In this document: positions 23,623 through 34,473 of the stretch, piece after piece | Position numbering within the stretch: position 1 is the stretch's first letter | How the letters are laid out: each line of letters starts with the position of its first letter | Made by a program: the position numbers and the translations under genes | Assembly: GCA_030220185.1 (NCBI GenBank) | Contig: JASPKZ010001602.1 | Span: forward strand, 969,001 to 1,033,000 | Reading direction: 5' to 3' | From: Diploptera punctata | Lineage: Eukaryota; Arthropoda; Insecta; Blattodea; Blaberidae | Length of the DNA stretch: 64,000 nt | The notes under the pieces: model-generated | What the model was told of the DNA's origin: nothing | What the model saw: the letters and a program-made list of their open reading frames with translations, nothing else | Database searches by the model: none

Positions 23623-23965
23623 ACATTCTGGTATTCTCTCCTGGTATGGCGTTATTGTAACCCATTTCTGAGGTTGGGGCACCTGGAAGGTGGAGTTACG
23701 CTGCCCCGATGATGTGTGATAGGTGATGATGGTAACGATGCGCCAGGAGAGGCCTTAATCCTAAACTTTAATGAATATGTTAATTATGATAATGATGATC
23801 AGATGATGTTCCAGGACCGTTTGGGCCTTACATTTTCCTGACATTCGTCTTACAGGTTAGGAAAACCCCCGAAAAAACCCATCATCCAGGAAACTTATCC
23901 CGAGCGGGGATCGAACCCGGGCCGACTGCGTGACAAGGCAGCATGCTACCTCGAGACCGAAGGAT
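23623..23965 (-). mobile_element. SINE family 1 head with alternative 3' body
   Basis: On the minus strand it begins with the family-1 head (GTCTCGAGGTAGCATGCTGC, B box GGGTTCGATCCCC). It ends with the GGTTGGGGCACCTGGAAGG body instead of the usual one. Together with the copy at 24,300 it shows two 3' bodies used with one head. Confidence 0.8.
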
Positions 23966-23969
23966 AAGT

Positions 23970-24160
23970 TATAGTGATGACCAACACGTCACCCCTACAC
24001 TGGCAGGATGAATAACAAATGTAGATGTGAGGCCAGCATCCGGCTGGTAGACCAAGTCAAGCCATAGAGGAGTTTGCAGTTTTTTAAAAAATCCATCGAC
24101 CATGGCCGGGTTTGAACCCACGACCCTCGGGACTAGAGGCGAGAAACATATTCTCTAGAC
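23970..24160 (-). mobile_element. SINE family 4, 3' part (split by a hAT element)
   Basis: On the minus strand the tRNA-like head contains the B box GGGTTCAAACCCG and TCGCCTCTAGTCCCGAGGG. The head is cut at CTCTAGAC (24153-24160) and resumes at 25325. The body contains CCAGCCGGATGCTGGCC-type sequence in reverse. A relative is at 61,665. Confidence 0.75.
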
Positions 24161-24299
24161 CATCGTTTCTCAATCTGTGGTTCGCGAACCCCCGGGGTTC
24201 GCAAAATGTTTCAAGGGGTTCGCCAAAAGTTTTCCGTAATGGTGGGTTTCGAGGTTAAGTCTATTATTTTCTTTTCAAATGCCGCAGGTTTTGTCTTTC

Positions 24300-24662
24300 G
24301 ACATTCCTGGTTTCTCTCCTGGCATGGCGTACTTGTAACCCACTTCCGAGGTTGGGGCGCCTGGAAGGCGGGGTTACGTTGCCCCGATGATATGATGGGT
24401 GGTGATGATGATGATGATGATGATAATGGTGCGCCAGGAGAGTCCCTAATCCTAAGCTTAACCTAAGATGAATATGAATGATGATGATTGCGATGGCCAT
24501 ATGATTTCGGGGACCGTTTGGGCCTTAAAGTTTTCCTGACATTTGTCTTACAGGTGAGGAAAAACCCCGATAAAAACCTCACCCAGAAAAACTGTCCCGA
24601 CCGGGGATCGAACCCGGGCCCGCTGCGTGACAAGGCAGCACGCTACCCCGAGACCACAGCGG
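24300..24662 (-). mobile_element. SINE family 1 head with alternative body
   Basis: On the minus strand: GTCTCGGGGTAGCGTGCTGC, B box GGGTTCGATCCCC, CTGTAAGACAAATGTCAGG, then the GGTTGGGGCGCCTGGAAGG body. It is nested in the hAT element. Confidence 0.85.
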
Positions 24663-24729
24663 TGGACGGTTAAGTCTGTTATTGTTTCCATAATTTCAGC
24701 AGCATTGCAATAAAATAATAATAATAATA

Positions 24730-24922
24730 AAAATATATATACAGTCAATATGCCCATTTCACCAATAAATGTTTAAAATGGTCAACTAGTTTCTACAGCC
24801 AAGCTGTCATTCTCAAGACCAGATATTGACTGGTCTTGAGAATGACAGCTTGGCTGTAGAAACTAGTTGACCATTTTAAACATTTATTGGTGAAATGGGC
24901 ATATTGACTGTATATATATTTT
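24730..24922. repeat. 93-bp near-perfect inverted repeat, 7-nt loop
   Basis: The arm 24730-24822 and its complement 24830-24922 show no mismatch that I could find. The loop is ATATTGA. The arm includes TGCCCATTTCACCAATAAAT and AGCTGTCATTCTCAAGACCA. On the plus strand, CTTGAGA, hairpin ACAGC/GCTGT and GAAAC (24835-24863) resemble the PLE ribozyme-like motif. Confidence 0.9.
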
Positions 24923-25324
24923 AATATTGTATCACCAAGAAGATCAATTGTGTATTAAATAATAATAATAATTTTAAAATTAAATTAACCCTATAATGCC
25001 CCTTGTGTAAAATCGAGAATTTATCATATTATTTCCACAATAAATTAATATTTGCCGTGAATGTCTGATTTAGTTATATAACAACGTTAGGAATGCATTT
25101 TATTTCGCTACAACTAGGCCTACACGTTGTGTAACTTTTAAATCGTAACGAGAGTAACTTTACGTTTAATCGCTAAGGGTTAAGTTAATTTAAGGTTACT
25201 AAACATTTTGCTTGGAATTAAATTTTATGCATGTCTCCTATATGTATATTTAAAAGTCAGTGGTTCATCCAACTCAGATCGTTGTGGAAGAGGTTCGCGA
25301 GTCGAAAAAATTTGGGAAACGCTG

Positions 25325-25345
25325 CTCTAGACCACCGCGGCCGAC
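25325..25345 (-). mobile_element. SINE family 4, 5' remainder
   Basis: CTCTAGACCACCGCGGCCGA continues the tRNA-like head interrupted at 24160; on the minus strand it reads GGTGGTCTAGAG. Confidence 0.7.
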
Positions 25346-25823
25346 TTATAAAAATAGAGGATATTAAAATAAATAGACGTTCACAGTACTATGAGCATTA
25401 TAATAGAACGGTCTATTTAAAGCTTTGTAACGCACAACGCTGAGTAGTGAGTTAGCATTAATTGAATTAGCAGCGGTGCAGAGTTGCACTTGTATGTAAT
25501 GAAAGACACTCCAACACGCTCGGTTTGAGAACGGCTAGCAACTAATGAGTTGTGCAACCTTTTATACACACTTTGCAGGTTAAATTAGTTCTGATATATG
25601 CGAGATATACAATCTGCAAAGTTCGAAATACAATTTCTAACACAAAAGGACAATTAAAAGAATAAAGGGATAAAAAGTAAAATTAATTTATTTGCAATAT
25701 ACTTTTTCTTCTTTCATTGAGTCTGGAGCGACTTTAAAGCTAGTTCTATGAACTGTTTCACAATTATTCTAAAATAATAATAATAATAATAATAATAACA
25801 ATAATAATACATTATTATTAATC
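25346..25823. other. Unassigned, with (AAT)n at 25,769-25,812
   Basis: No gene seen. A trinucleotide run precedes the SINE. Confidence 0.35.
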
Positions 25824-26158
25824 CACCACTGTTGTCTCGAGGTAGCGTGCTGCCTTGTCACGCAGCGGGCCCGGGTTCGATTCCCGGTCGGGACAGGCTC
25901 CTGGGTGAGGTTTTTTTTCGAGATTTTCCTCACCTGTAAGACAAATGTCAGAAAGCTTAGGACCCAACGGTCCCCGAAAATCATCCGGCCATCATCATCA
26001 CTCTTATCATTATCATCATCATCCTTCATCGGTGTGGAAAGCAACGGGAAGCTACCACACCTATAATTCCCTAGTAAAGCTGCAAAGCATAGCAGGAAAA
26101 TGTTATGATTGCAGTAAAAGACCTGCCTTCGGGCACAATTACTATGGATGGATAGATG
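25824..26158 (+). mobile_element. SINE family 1
   Basis: GTCTCGAGGTAGCGTGCTGC, GGGTTCGATTCCC, CTCCTGGGTGAGG, a (CAT)n tract and a GGGCACAATTACTATGGATGG-type end. It belongs to the GGCTCCTGGGTGAGG subgroup shared with the copies at 33,358 and 37,788. Confidence 0.88.
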
Positions 26159-26159
26159 G

Positions 26160-26455
26160 AAATATATATATATATATATATATATACAAGCGTTACTGCT
26201 ATAAAGTAAATATTCTCTTTAATAATTTGCTTAACTGTTAGGTTAGCCGCTAGATGGCAGTTGAATGATATTTCCGCTACCTCTTGTGTGAATTGAGAAT
26301 ACTACATGTATAAGAAAATTGTATGTTTGTCTTGGAATTCTTGGGTAGCTCAGTTGGTTAGAGCGCTAAATGTACAGACTTTAGAGACTCGAGTTCAAAT
26401 CCCGACTCAAGCATTCTTTTTTCTTTTCATATCATATATATATATATATATATAT
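26160..26455 (+). mobile_element. Repeat carrying a tRNA-like sequence, copy 1
   Basis: Between two (AT)n runs, a leader (CAAGCGTTACTGCTATA, GCCGCTAGATGGCAG, CATGTATAAGAAAATTGTAT) precedes a tRNA-like sequence at about 26339-26412. The acceptor CTTGGGT pairs with ACTCAAG, the D arm is GCTC/GAGC, and the T loop is GTTCAAATC. The anticodon stem CTAAA/TTTAG encloses a 9-nt loop, so it is not a working tRNA. It is followed by TTCTTTTTTC-like T runs. A second copy is at 50,012. Confidence 0.75.
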
Positions 26456-26785
26456 ACAATCAAACTGAGAGAATCTTCGTTTTATAGAATTTAGTTAAAC
26501 CTTTTTTAGAAAATTTGGGATGATAAGAATCCCTGCAAACGTTTATGGAGTTGAGCTTATGATCTCGTTCCCGTTTGTTATTAATTATTATTCTCAGGTG
26601 TTCGAATTTTCTCACAAAAAACTCCTTATTTGTTAGGTGTCCATTTCCAAGTAATGATATATTTCTTTATGTGAGCATATATTTAGTATTGCTGATATTT
26701 ACTTCCAGCTGTAGCTTTAATTAAACCATACTTAATGCTCGTGCTCATCAGATTATGTAAAAATATAGTTTTTTTTTCTTTCGCA

Positions 26786-26787
<2 letters not shown>

Positions 26788-26833
<46 letters not shown>
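26788..26833. repeat. (AT)n microsatellite
   Basis: About 23 AT units. Confidence 0.95.
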
Positions 26834-26839
<6 letters not shown>

Positions 26840-27325
26840 ATTGTGATATTAATGATAATTTCATATATTGAAAATTCTCATTTTTGCTAGAAAAAAACGA
26901 ATATTTAGTTTCATGTTGTATCTCTGTTAGATTAAAATACTATAGGAACAGAACGGTTGTATTTGTAACGAATCCTAGGTACTTATTTAATGTATTTTGA
27001 AACTTCATTTTATGCAGAAGTCTTACAAACACGCTAACAACCCAGTTCATAATTACTTCTGTTCCTCGGTTAGTAACTACATATGTATGAAAACTTCAGT
27101 AATGATTTCATGGATATCGTATATCATACAAATTTTGAATATTCGGATTGACTTGGTTCTGTGAATTGACGGTTTCCAGTAAAATGGTTTCCATGAACTC
27201 CCAGCGCTATGATCAATAGACTGCTGATATTAAATTAACGTGCTCGGCCTGTATATCGAGTTCTTGAATCGTAACAAAATAACTTTGTCAGCTTAGAATG
27301 CACAGACATAGAAAAAATTGTTTTT
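26834..27325. other. Unassigned AT-rich sequence
   Basis: Nothing recognised. Confidence 0.25.
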
Positions 27326-27329
27326 ACAG

Positions 27330-28046
27330 GGACTATTTAACTCATGCCCCAAATGGGAATCAATGACCAATCATGTTACAATGATTTTTCATTTACAACC
27401 AATCACAGTCGTGTTTCGCCTAGAATTTACCAACTAAAGTTTATCATAATAAAGAAAGCACCTCCTTTTTAACATTTTGAATAGGTCATAGCATTATTTT
27501 GCAGTGACTGACTCACTAAGAAATACGATTACCAGATTGTATACATAGTGCATGAATGTCAACACATAGCCCATGCGGGTGTTAATATAAAAACATTTGT
27601 AAGAATTAATTAAACCACCAAAAAAAACACCGTTTGCACTTTCTTAAATGTATTTTTTCCCATGTAATAACATTCCAGAAAAATATAATTGTCATATTTA
27701 CATCATAGGACATCACAAATGAATTAATATACAGTTTGATGTGTTTCATTTTTTCTCCACTAGAGTGCATTCTTACAATATTGCGTTCCTTTGGCAATAA
27801 ATAATATGATCTGGTTGCAGTGATGAACAAAAGAAGCAAATGAAGCGTACCAATCGTTTCTCATTTGTTTTCAAACATCGCCGTTTACATTAAATATATA
27901 AATATTTTAAAATAAATATATTTAAATAATGATTTGTGAGTAAACAGCTTAATTTTATTCGTTAAATAGTCCTAACAAATGCCACTCTTGATTTCCAAAT
28001 TCTCTAGATAAATTGGAAATCACTCGTGGCATTACTTATGAATAAT
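27330..28046 (+). repeat. Compound hairpin repeat, copy C
   Basis: It starts GGACTATTTAACTCATGCCC, has GACCAATCATG and ACAACCAATCACAGTCG, then TTAAATAGTCCTAACAAATG and a shortened terminal hairpin, ending GGCATTACTTATGA. Confidence 0.8.
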
Positions 28047-28059
28047 TTCAGTGTTTTTG

Positions 28060-28130
28060 CTTCAACGTCCATGTTTCCGCACCATATAATAAAATATTCT
28101 TCACAATTGTGTTATATATTAATAACACTG
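28060..28130 (-). pseudogene. LINE scrap (YGAETW motif)
   Basis: The minus strand reads YNTIVKNILLYGAETWTLKQ, the diagnostic LINE C-terminal motif. Nothing else of the element is readable. Confidence 0.6.
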
Positions 28131-28680
28131 GTCAACATGATTTTTGTCTCATGAGTACTAATAGTGGTAATTAATGCAGTTTTTATCGTGTTTTCAAATT
28201 ATGTATTCGGAATTTCTCTATCACCCACAGTTTTTTTATTTCAATTTCAATTAATGGATTTAAATAATAATTTTTTAATAAACGTTTTTTCGTCCATTTG
28301 TCCATTGTAAAATAAAACGGGGAACACTTTCATCAGGAGGAGCTATGGAAAAGATGTATCAAGGCAAATGGAATCCTAATATGCTGGCCGATTATTGTTG
28401 GACCATCAAGAGGGATGCTCCACAGGCGAAATATAGCTGAAAATCGTAATTTCTTACTTTCTAGGTGAGTCCAAATGTTCGAATATTGTGTAGTTACGAA
28501 TGTAGAAAATATTAAAGTGTTTGAAATTATAAAATTCCTGTCTCTCGGAAACCTTGCGTGATGGAGAAAAACCGATATCATATTTGAATTCAGGAGAAAA
28601 AATACTATCAGAATCACATATTTTTCTTTCTGAGACAAAAAAAAAATCTCAATGAATACACACCCAGTCCACACAATCCG
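28131..28680. other. Unassigned sequence
   Basis: A 113-codon minus-strand frame at 28333-28674 has no recognisable domain. Confidence 0.25.
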
Positions 28681-28857
28681 CTGTACAAAATTCTCACAAC
28701 CAAATCAGTGTTCCAACAAGGGTCAACAAGTACGGACCTAATGCATTCTGCTGACGATGGGACTAGTCCCGAAAGGCCTACAGAGTTTTAAAACAACTTA
28801 AGTTGAGGAGACGAACCTACAAGGTAACTATTTTATAGTTTTTAAACGTACATTAAA
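28681..28857 (+). mobile_element. PLE end fragment with hammerhead-like core
   Basis: 28751-28774 reads CTGACGA, T, hairpin GGGA/TCCC, GAAA, then GGCCTACAG. It continues AAGTTGAGGAGACGA and CAAGGTAACTATTTTATA, homologous to the right arms at 20,590 and 58,212. Only one arm is present. Confidence 0.6.
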
Positions 28858-29156
28858 AGGTAAAGTGATCCCACAACAGGCCTCAGGAGGCCCTTGGGGT
28901 AGTAGGAGGTTAAGGCTCCCACTTTTTCTAGACAATTGGCACTTTATGTCAGCCGGGTTGTCAGCCCTGCGTGACGGCCGCCTTTACCCCAGAACAAGCG
29001 TCTGGTACTCATTTCAGTTAGAGGCTGAGTCGACCCCAGGGCCATAGTGCCGCCAGAGGGTTTGGGTCAGTTTAAAAATCCTGACCCCAACGGGACTTGA
29101 ACCCTCGACCCTCCGGCTTGTAGCTCAGTGCCTTAACCACTACGCTACGGCGTGCA
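28858..29156 (-). mobile_element. SINE family 2
   Basis: This is a full-length minus-strand copy: the CGCCGTAGCGTAGTGGTTAA head and B box GGGTTCAAGTCCC (reverse complement at about 29,093), and the GTTCTGGGGTAAAGGCGGCC body. Confidence 0.88.
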
Positions 29157-29859
29157 AAATATTACCCGAAATTTAGGAAGTTGAACTTAACAATCATGAT
29201 CGCCATTGATGTAAGTATGACAAAACGCACTATTGCACAAAAAATAATTAAATGGATATTATGATAGCGTTTGCTACTATTAAGTAACAGGTTGTAATTT
29301 TGTCCTTTCCCTTTCGACCGACTGGGTATGCGCGCCTTGAGACGCCACGACGACGTCGTAAAACATTTTACAGCTTACAATTAGTTTCAGTTGGAGTCAA
29401 TGAAGATTGTGTTTTCAGACAAATAACCACAGTGCAATTTTATATGGTATTATATCCCAACCACCAGACATTAACACAAGCTATAGAAACACATTGAGTT
29501 ACAGACCATAAAACGTCTACAATATTTTCATGTAAATGATGTGACTCATGTAAAAACTCGACATTCAATGTTCTTTCTTACATTGAAGATATAAATTTCA
29601 GGTAGATTTATTGTATAGATCACGATGCAGGTTCTCCAAAAAATCCATTCTTCTTATTTTTATTAATTTTGAAAACACAACTCAACTTTGGTCATATCAC
29701 ATCCAGAATATCTGAGCATATACAAACAGGCTGTATACTGTACGTATATTATGGGCTACTAATTGTAAGTAATTCACTTATGTGTGATATAAATTTAACT
29801 AATTATGCAATGACATAGTATGGTTTCAAAATTGGGAAAGCTCCCGTTAAAGGTTTTTC
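29157..29859. other. Unassigned sequence
   Basis: Nothing recognised. The 65-codon frame at 29300 has no family features. Confidence 0.25.
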
Positions 29860-30621
29860 ATAAGTAATGCCACGAGTGATTTCCAAATTATCGATAAATT
29901 CACGACTCACGAAGTGAGGAGTGAATTTATGTAGAGAATTTGGAAATCAAGAGTGGCATTTGTTAGGACTATTTAACGAATAAAATTAAGCTGTTTACTC
30001 ACAAATCATTATTTAACTATAGTTATTTTAAAATATTTATATATTTAATGTAAACGGCGAAGTTTGAAAATAAATGAGAAGCGATAGGTACTGATAGGTA
30101 CGCTTCATCTGCTTCTTTTGTTTATCACTGCAACCAGATCATACTATTTATTGCTAAAGGAACGCAATATTGTAAGAATTACTCTCTAGTGGAGAAAAAA
30201 TGAAACACATCAAACTGTATATTAATTCATTTCTGATGTCGTATGATGTAAATATGACAATTATATTTTTCTGGATTGTTACCTGGGAAAAAATGCATTT
30301 AAGAAAGTGCAAACAGTGGTTTCTTTTTTTGGTGGTATAATACATTGCTACAAATGTTTTCATATTAACTCCCGCATGCGGTATGTGTTGACATTCATGC
30401 ACTATATACACAATCTGGTAGCCGTAATTCTCGCGGGCTCAGTCACTGCAAAATAATGGTCAGACCTGATCAGAATATTAAAAAGGAGGAGCTTTCTTTA
30501 ATATGGTAATTATAACACTGATAAATATTTCGTGAAACACGACTCTGATTGGTTGTAAAACGGAAATCATTGAAACGTGATTGGTCATTAACTCCCATTT
30601 GGGGCATGAGTTAAATAGTCA
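29860..30621 (-). repeat. Compound hairpin repeat, copy D
   Basis: This is the longest well-preserved copy. It opens CATAAGTAATGCCACGAGTG, carries the hairpin TTTCCAAATTATCGATAAAT against its arm, TGAAACGTGATTGGTCATTA, and ends ATGAGTTAAATAGT. It joins copy E head-to-tail at 30,622. Confidence 0.85.
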
Positions 30622-31461
30622 TAAGTAATGCCACGAGTGATTTCCAAATAATCGATAAATTCACGACTCACGAAGTGAGGAGTGAAATTATCTACAGACT
30701 TTGGAAATCAAGAGTGGCATTTGTTAGGACTATTTAACGAATAAAATTAAGCTCTTTACTAAAAAATAATTATTTGAATATAGTTACCGGCGTTTTAAAA
30801 TATTTATATAGTTAATTTAAACGGCGATGTTTGAAAACAAATTAGAAATGTGAGGTTATGTATATTCACTGCAAGTAAAGTAAAGTGATCCCACAACAGG
30901 CCCGGAGGCCCGTGGGGTAGTAGGAGGTTAAGGCTCCCACTTTTTCTAGACAATCGGCACTTTATGTCAGCCGGGTTGTCAGCCCTGCGTGACGGCCGCC
31001 TTTACCCCAGAACAAGCGCCTGGTACTCATTTCCGTTAGAGGCTGAGTCGACCCCAGGGCCATAGTGCCGCCAGAGGGTTGCAACTCGATCATATTATTT
31101 ATTGCCAAATAGGGTCGCAATATTGTAAGAATGCACTCTAGTGGAGAAATAATGAAATACGTCAAACTATTATAATCAACATAATAGGTTAATCATTTAT
31201 ATTTTGAATAAACAGCTCAGTAAAATCACTGAATCTATTCATTACTTGCTATATTCAATGTATCTGTTGGAGAAAAATAATGGTCTAACCTGTTCAGAAT
31301 ATTACAAAAAAGGAGGAACTTTATCACAAAAGCAGGAGCTGATAAAGAGAAATCGATAAAGAGCTAGGTGAAACACGACTGTCATTGGTGTAAAACTGAA
31401 TTCATTGAAACGTGATTGGTCATTGACTACTATTTGCGACATGAGCTAAATAGTCAGTAAA
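30622..31461 (-). repeat. Compound hairpin repeat, copy E (split by a SINE)
   Basis: Same opening as copy D. The SINE at 30,882-31,081 separates CACTGCAA from GCAACTCGATCATATT, which are contiguous in copy D. It ends ACATGAGCTAAATAGTC. Confidence 0.85.
30882..31081 (-). mobile_element. SINE family 2, 5'-truncated
   Basis: It keeps the 3' body (AGTGATCCCACAACAGGCC to GCCGCCAGAGGGTT) and lacks the tRNA head, as expected for incomplete reverse transcription. It is bounded by TGCAA on both sides. Confidence 0.85.
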
Positions 31462-31494
31462 AATGCTACTATGTATATAAGTAAAATGTTATCA

Positions 31495-31635
31495 CCTCAC
31501 CTCATACTCATCTTCTTAGGCCGATTTCGGAACTTTCTTTGGTTCTATCCTCAGTATTTTCACGATCTCTTCAAGACGACATAGCAACGGCCGTCAAAAT
31601 ACTGAGGATGGAACCGAGAAAGTCCCAAAACCAGT
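31495..31635. mobile_element. PLE foldback
   Basis: The left arm TTTCGGAACTTTCTTTGGTT with CTATCCTCAGTATTTT pairs with AAAATACTGAGGATGGAACC and GAGAAAGTCCCAAAACC. Ribozyme-like cores: minus 31525-31554 (CTGAGGA, T, AGAAC/GTTCC, GAAA) and plus 31602 onward (CTGAGGA, T, GGAAC...GTCCC, AAAA). The left end is CACCTCATACT. Confidence 0.75.
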
Positions 31636-31637
31636 GA

Positions 31638-31639
<2 letters not shown>

Positions 31640-31676
<37 letters not shown>
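31640..31676. repeat. (GT)n(AT)n microsatellite
   Basis: TGTGTG followed by TATATA at the right edge of the foldback. Confidence 0.9.
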
Positions 31677-31678
<2 letters not shown>

Positions 31679-32000
31679 CATCCATAGTAATTCTGCCCGA
31701 GGGCAGGTCTTTCACTACAATCATAGCATTTTCATGCTATTCTTTGCAGCTTTACTAGGGAATTTAGGTGTGGTAGCTTCCCGTTGCTTTCCACACCGGT
31801 GAGCGATGATAATGATAAGGATGATGATGATGGCCATATGATTTCGGGGACCGTTTGGGCCTTAAAGTTTTCCTGACATTAGTCTTACAGGTGAGGAAAA
31901 CCCCCGATATAAACCTCACCCAGAAAAACTGCCCCGACCGGGGATCGAACCCAGCCCGCTGCATGACAAGGCAGCACGCTACCTCGAGACCACTGAGGTG

Positions 32001-32012
<12 letters not shown>
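31677..32012 (-). mobile_element. SINE family 1
   Basis: On the minus strand: GTCTCGAGGTAGCGTGCTGC, GGGTTCGATCCCC, CTGTAAGACTAATGTCAGG and a GGCAGAATTACTATGGATG end. It is flanked by (AT)n on both sides. Confidence 0.88.
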
Positions 32013-32034
<22 letters not shown>

Positions 32035-32036
<2 letters not shown>

Positions 32037-32842
32037 TTGGCAATAACAACAAATTATAATAAAATTCATAGGAAGACATAGAATTGTTGATAATTAAAAT
32101 TTTCAAAATGTGATTAAACATAAAATTATGCTAATTGTTTCATATCCAATTCATAAAGTAATCTCTCTCTTAAATCGTTTTGGTATATATTTTAATGCAT
32201 AAAATATTTTAGGAATAAAAATAATAAAAAGTAGTCCTGAAAATCTCGAGGATTGTCTCAGAATTGAAATGATATTTCTTTTTCTCTCTCAAAAATACAG
32301 CTTTAACCACTCTTCAATCTCTTTACAAGAAAGGCTATGTATCGAAGCTATGGAGTGATATATTGATTTTTTTTTAATTCTTCTTTACCTTAATTTACTC
32401 TTATATCACAATTACTGAGCTTGCAGAATTCTATGAGTTAAATATTTTATATTTAAAGTTGATTTATAAAAGTTAATAACTTTTATAGCTAAGCATTGTA
32501 AAAACGTGTAAAAATTGTTACAAAAAGAGTAATACATTTTGAGTCATAATTTGGAAGTCCCAAATTCAAGTCACGGAGCTGACCATTCGTGATTACAGTT
32601 AAGGCATCAAGACAAATTTTAGATTTGAATTTCACTATCATGATCTGTTTTATTACTAATCATAATTTCACAGTTCTTAAAATTTAAATCCTATACTTTT
32701 ATAGAAATATATATTCTGATGGATGCGTTTAAAGATCCTAAATTGTGACCATCCATGTTGAGACATCACTAAAAAAGAATGAAATATAAAAAATAACCAT
32801 AATAAGTTAAAACATCTGAACTTCATTGAAACAATATTCTTA
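32035..32842. other. Unassigned AT-rich sequence
   Basis: Nothing recognised. Confidence 0.25.
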
Positions 32843-33357
32843 GACTATTTAACTCATGCTCCAAATGGGAGACAATGACCAATCACGTTTCGATTAATTT
32901 TGTTTTACAACCAATCACAGTCGTGTTTACCTCGATATTTATCTACTTCTGTTTATCATATTAAAGAAAGCTCCTCCTTTAATATTCTGCACAGATCAGA
33001 GCCTTATTTTGCAGTGACTGACACTCCAACAAATACGTCGAATATAGCAAATAATGAATAGATTCCTTCGAACTACATATTTGATAATTGTGTGTTCAAT
33101 AATGTTTTTAATAATGATTTTACAGACTTGGTTTCCTAAAAAAATTAATAACCTATAAAGTTGGTTATAATATACAGTTTGATGTATTTCATTTTTCACC
33201 ACTAGGATACATTCTTACAATATTGCGATCCTATTTGGCAATAAATAATATGATCTAGTTGCACTGGATGAACAAATGAAACTAACCAAACATTTCTCAT
33301 TTGTTTTCAAACATCGCCATTTACCTTAAATATTTTTAAATAACTATATTTAAATGA

Positions 33358-33690
33358 GTCCACCGCTGTGGTCTCGTAGCGTGCTGCCTTGTCACGCAGC
33401 GGGCTCGGGTTTGATTCCCGGTCCGGACAGGCTCCTGGGTGAGGTTTTTTCGGGTTTTTTTATAGCCTGTAAGACAAATGTCAGGAAGTTTAGGACCCAA
33501 CGGTCCCCAAAAAGCATACGGCCACCATCATCATCCTTATCATTAGCATCATCATCATCATCCCTCACCTGTGTGGAAAGCAACGGGAAGCTACCACACC
33601 TATAATTCCCTAGTAAAGCTGCAAAACATAGCATGAAAATGCTATGATTGGAGTTAAAGACCTGCCCTGAGGCAGAATTACTATAGAATA
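33358..33690 (+). mobile_element. SINE family 1
   Basis: GTCTCGTAGCGTGCTGCC with a short deletion in the A box, B box GGGTTTGATTCCC, and a GGCAGAATTACTATAG end with GAATA tail. It is flanked by imperfect ATATTTAAAT copies at 33,346 and 33,698. Confidence 0.85.
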
Positions 33691-33745
33691 GAATAGAATA
33701 TTTAAATAATGATTCTTGAGTAAACAGCTTAATTGTATTCATTAT

Positions 33746-34473
33746 ATCAATAAAACTAAATATATGGTCACACGTAGACATTCATTAAATAATGGAAATG
33801 GACAGCTAATGACAAATGAGGGAAATTTTGAGGAAGTGGCTTAATTCAAATACCTAGGAACAATAATCACAAATAGGAATGAGATGCACAAGGAAATTAA
33901 ACATAGGCTCAATTCTGGAAATGCGTGCTATTGTGCATTGCAGAGACTCTTGATGTCCCAACTCCTTTCAAAAAACGTTAAACTGAAAATATATAAAACT
34001 ATTATTCTATCAGTTATATTATATGGGTGCGAAACATGGACTCTTACTTTAAGGGAGGAAAGGAGATTACAAGTATTTGAGAATAAAGTTCTTAGGAAAA
34101 TGTTTGGACCAAAAAGAGATGAACAGACAGGTGAATGGAGAAGATTACATAACAGTGAACTACATGGTCTTTATAGGAAGCAAGATATAATAAGAACAGT
34201 CAAGTCTCATAGACTGCGATGGGCAGGACATGTTGCACGTATGGGGAATGAAAGACTTGCATGGAAGCTTCTTGTAGGAAAGCCAGAGGGAAAACGCCCA
34301 GTTGATAGACCAAGAATGAGGTGGGAGAATAACATTAACTATGATTTGAGGGAAGTAGATTATACAGGGAATGATTGGAAAACATTAGCTCAGGATAGGA
34401 TGTATGGAGAGCTTATGTCCGCGCGGCCATGAACCTACGGGTTCGATAGTGCCAGTGAGTAAGTATGTAAGTA
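33746..34473 (+). pseudogene. LINE 3' end, longest copy of the family
   Basis: A 182-codon open frame (33884-34432) reads HKEIKHRLNSGNACYCALQR, ILYGCETWTLTLREERRLQV, FGPKRDEQTGEWRRLHNSEL, LRWAGHVARMGNERLAWKLL, GKPEGKRPVDRPRMRWENN and NDWKTLAQDR. A deletion then shifts the final WRAYV. Upstream, EFKYLGTI is readable in another frame. The tail GTTCGATAGTGCCAGTGAG plus GTAAGTATGTAAGTAA is a short-repeat 3' tail. It is inserted at the TTAAATAGTCC site of repeat F. Confidence 0.85.

Larger units (their letters stand above)
24161..25324. mobile_element. hAT-like non-autonomous element
   Basis: The terminal repeats are CATCGTTTCTCAATCTG at 24161 and its imperfect complement ending GGGAAACGCTG at 25324. 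An 8-bp duplication CTCTAGAC lies at 24153-24160 and 25325-25332. The ends, with paired GGTTCGCGAACC motifs, are typical of hAT-derived MITEs. It contains a later SINE (24,300-24,660) and a perfect hairpin (24,730-24,922). Confidence 0.82.

Noticed and set aside
26339..26412. Functional tRNA gene
   Set aside because: The anticodon loop is nine bases, T-stem pairing is imperfect, and the same sequence with its flanks recurs at 50,166 as part of a mobile repeat.
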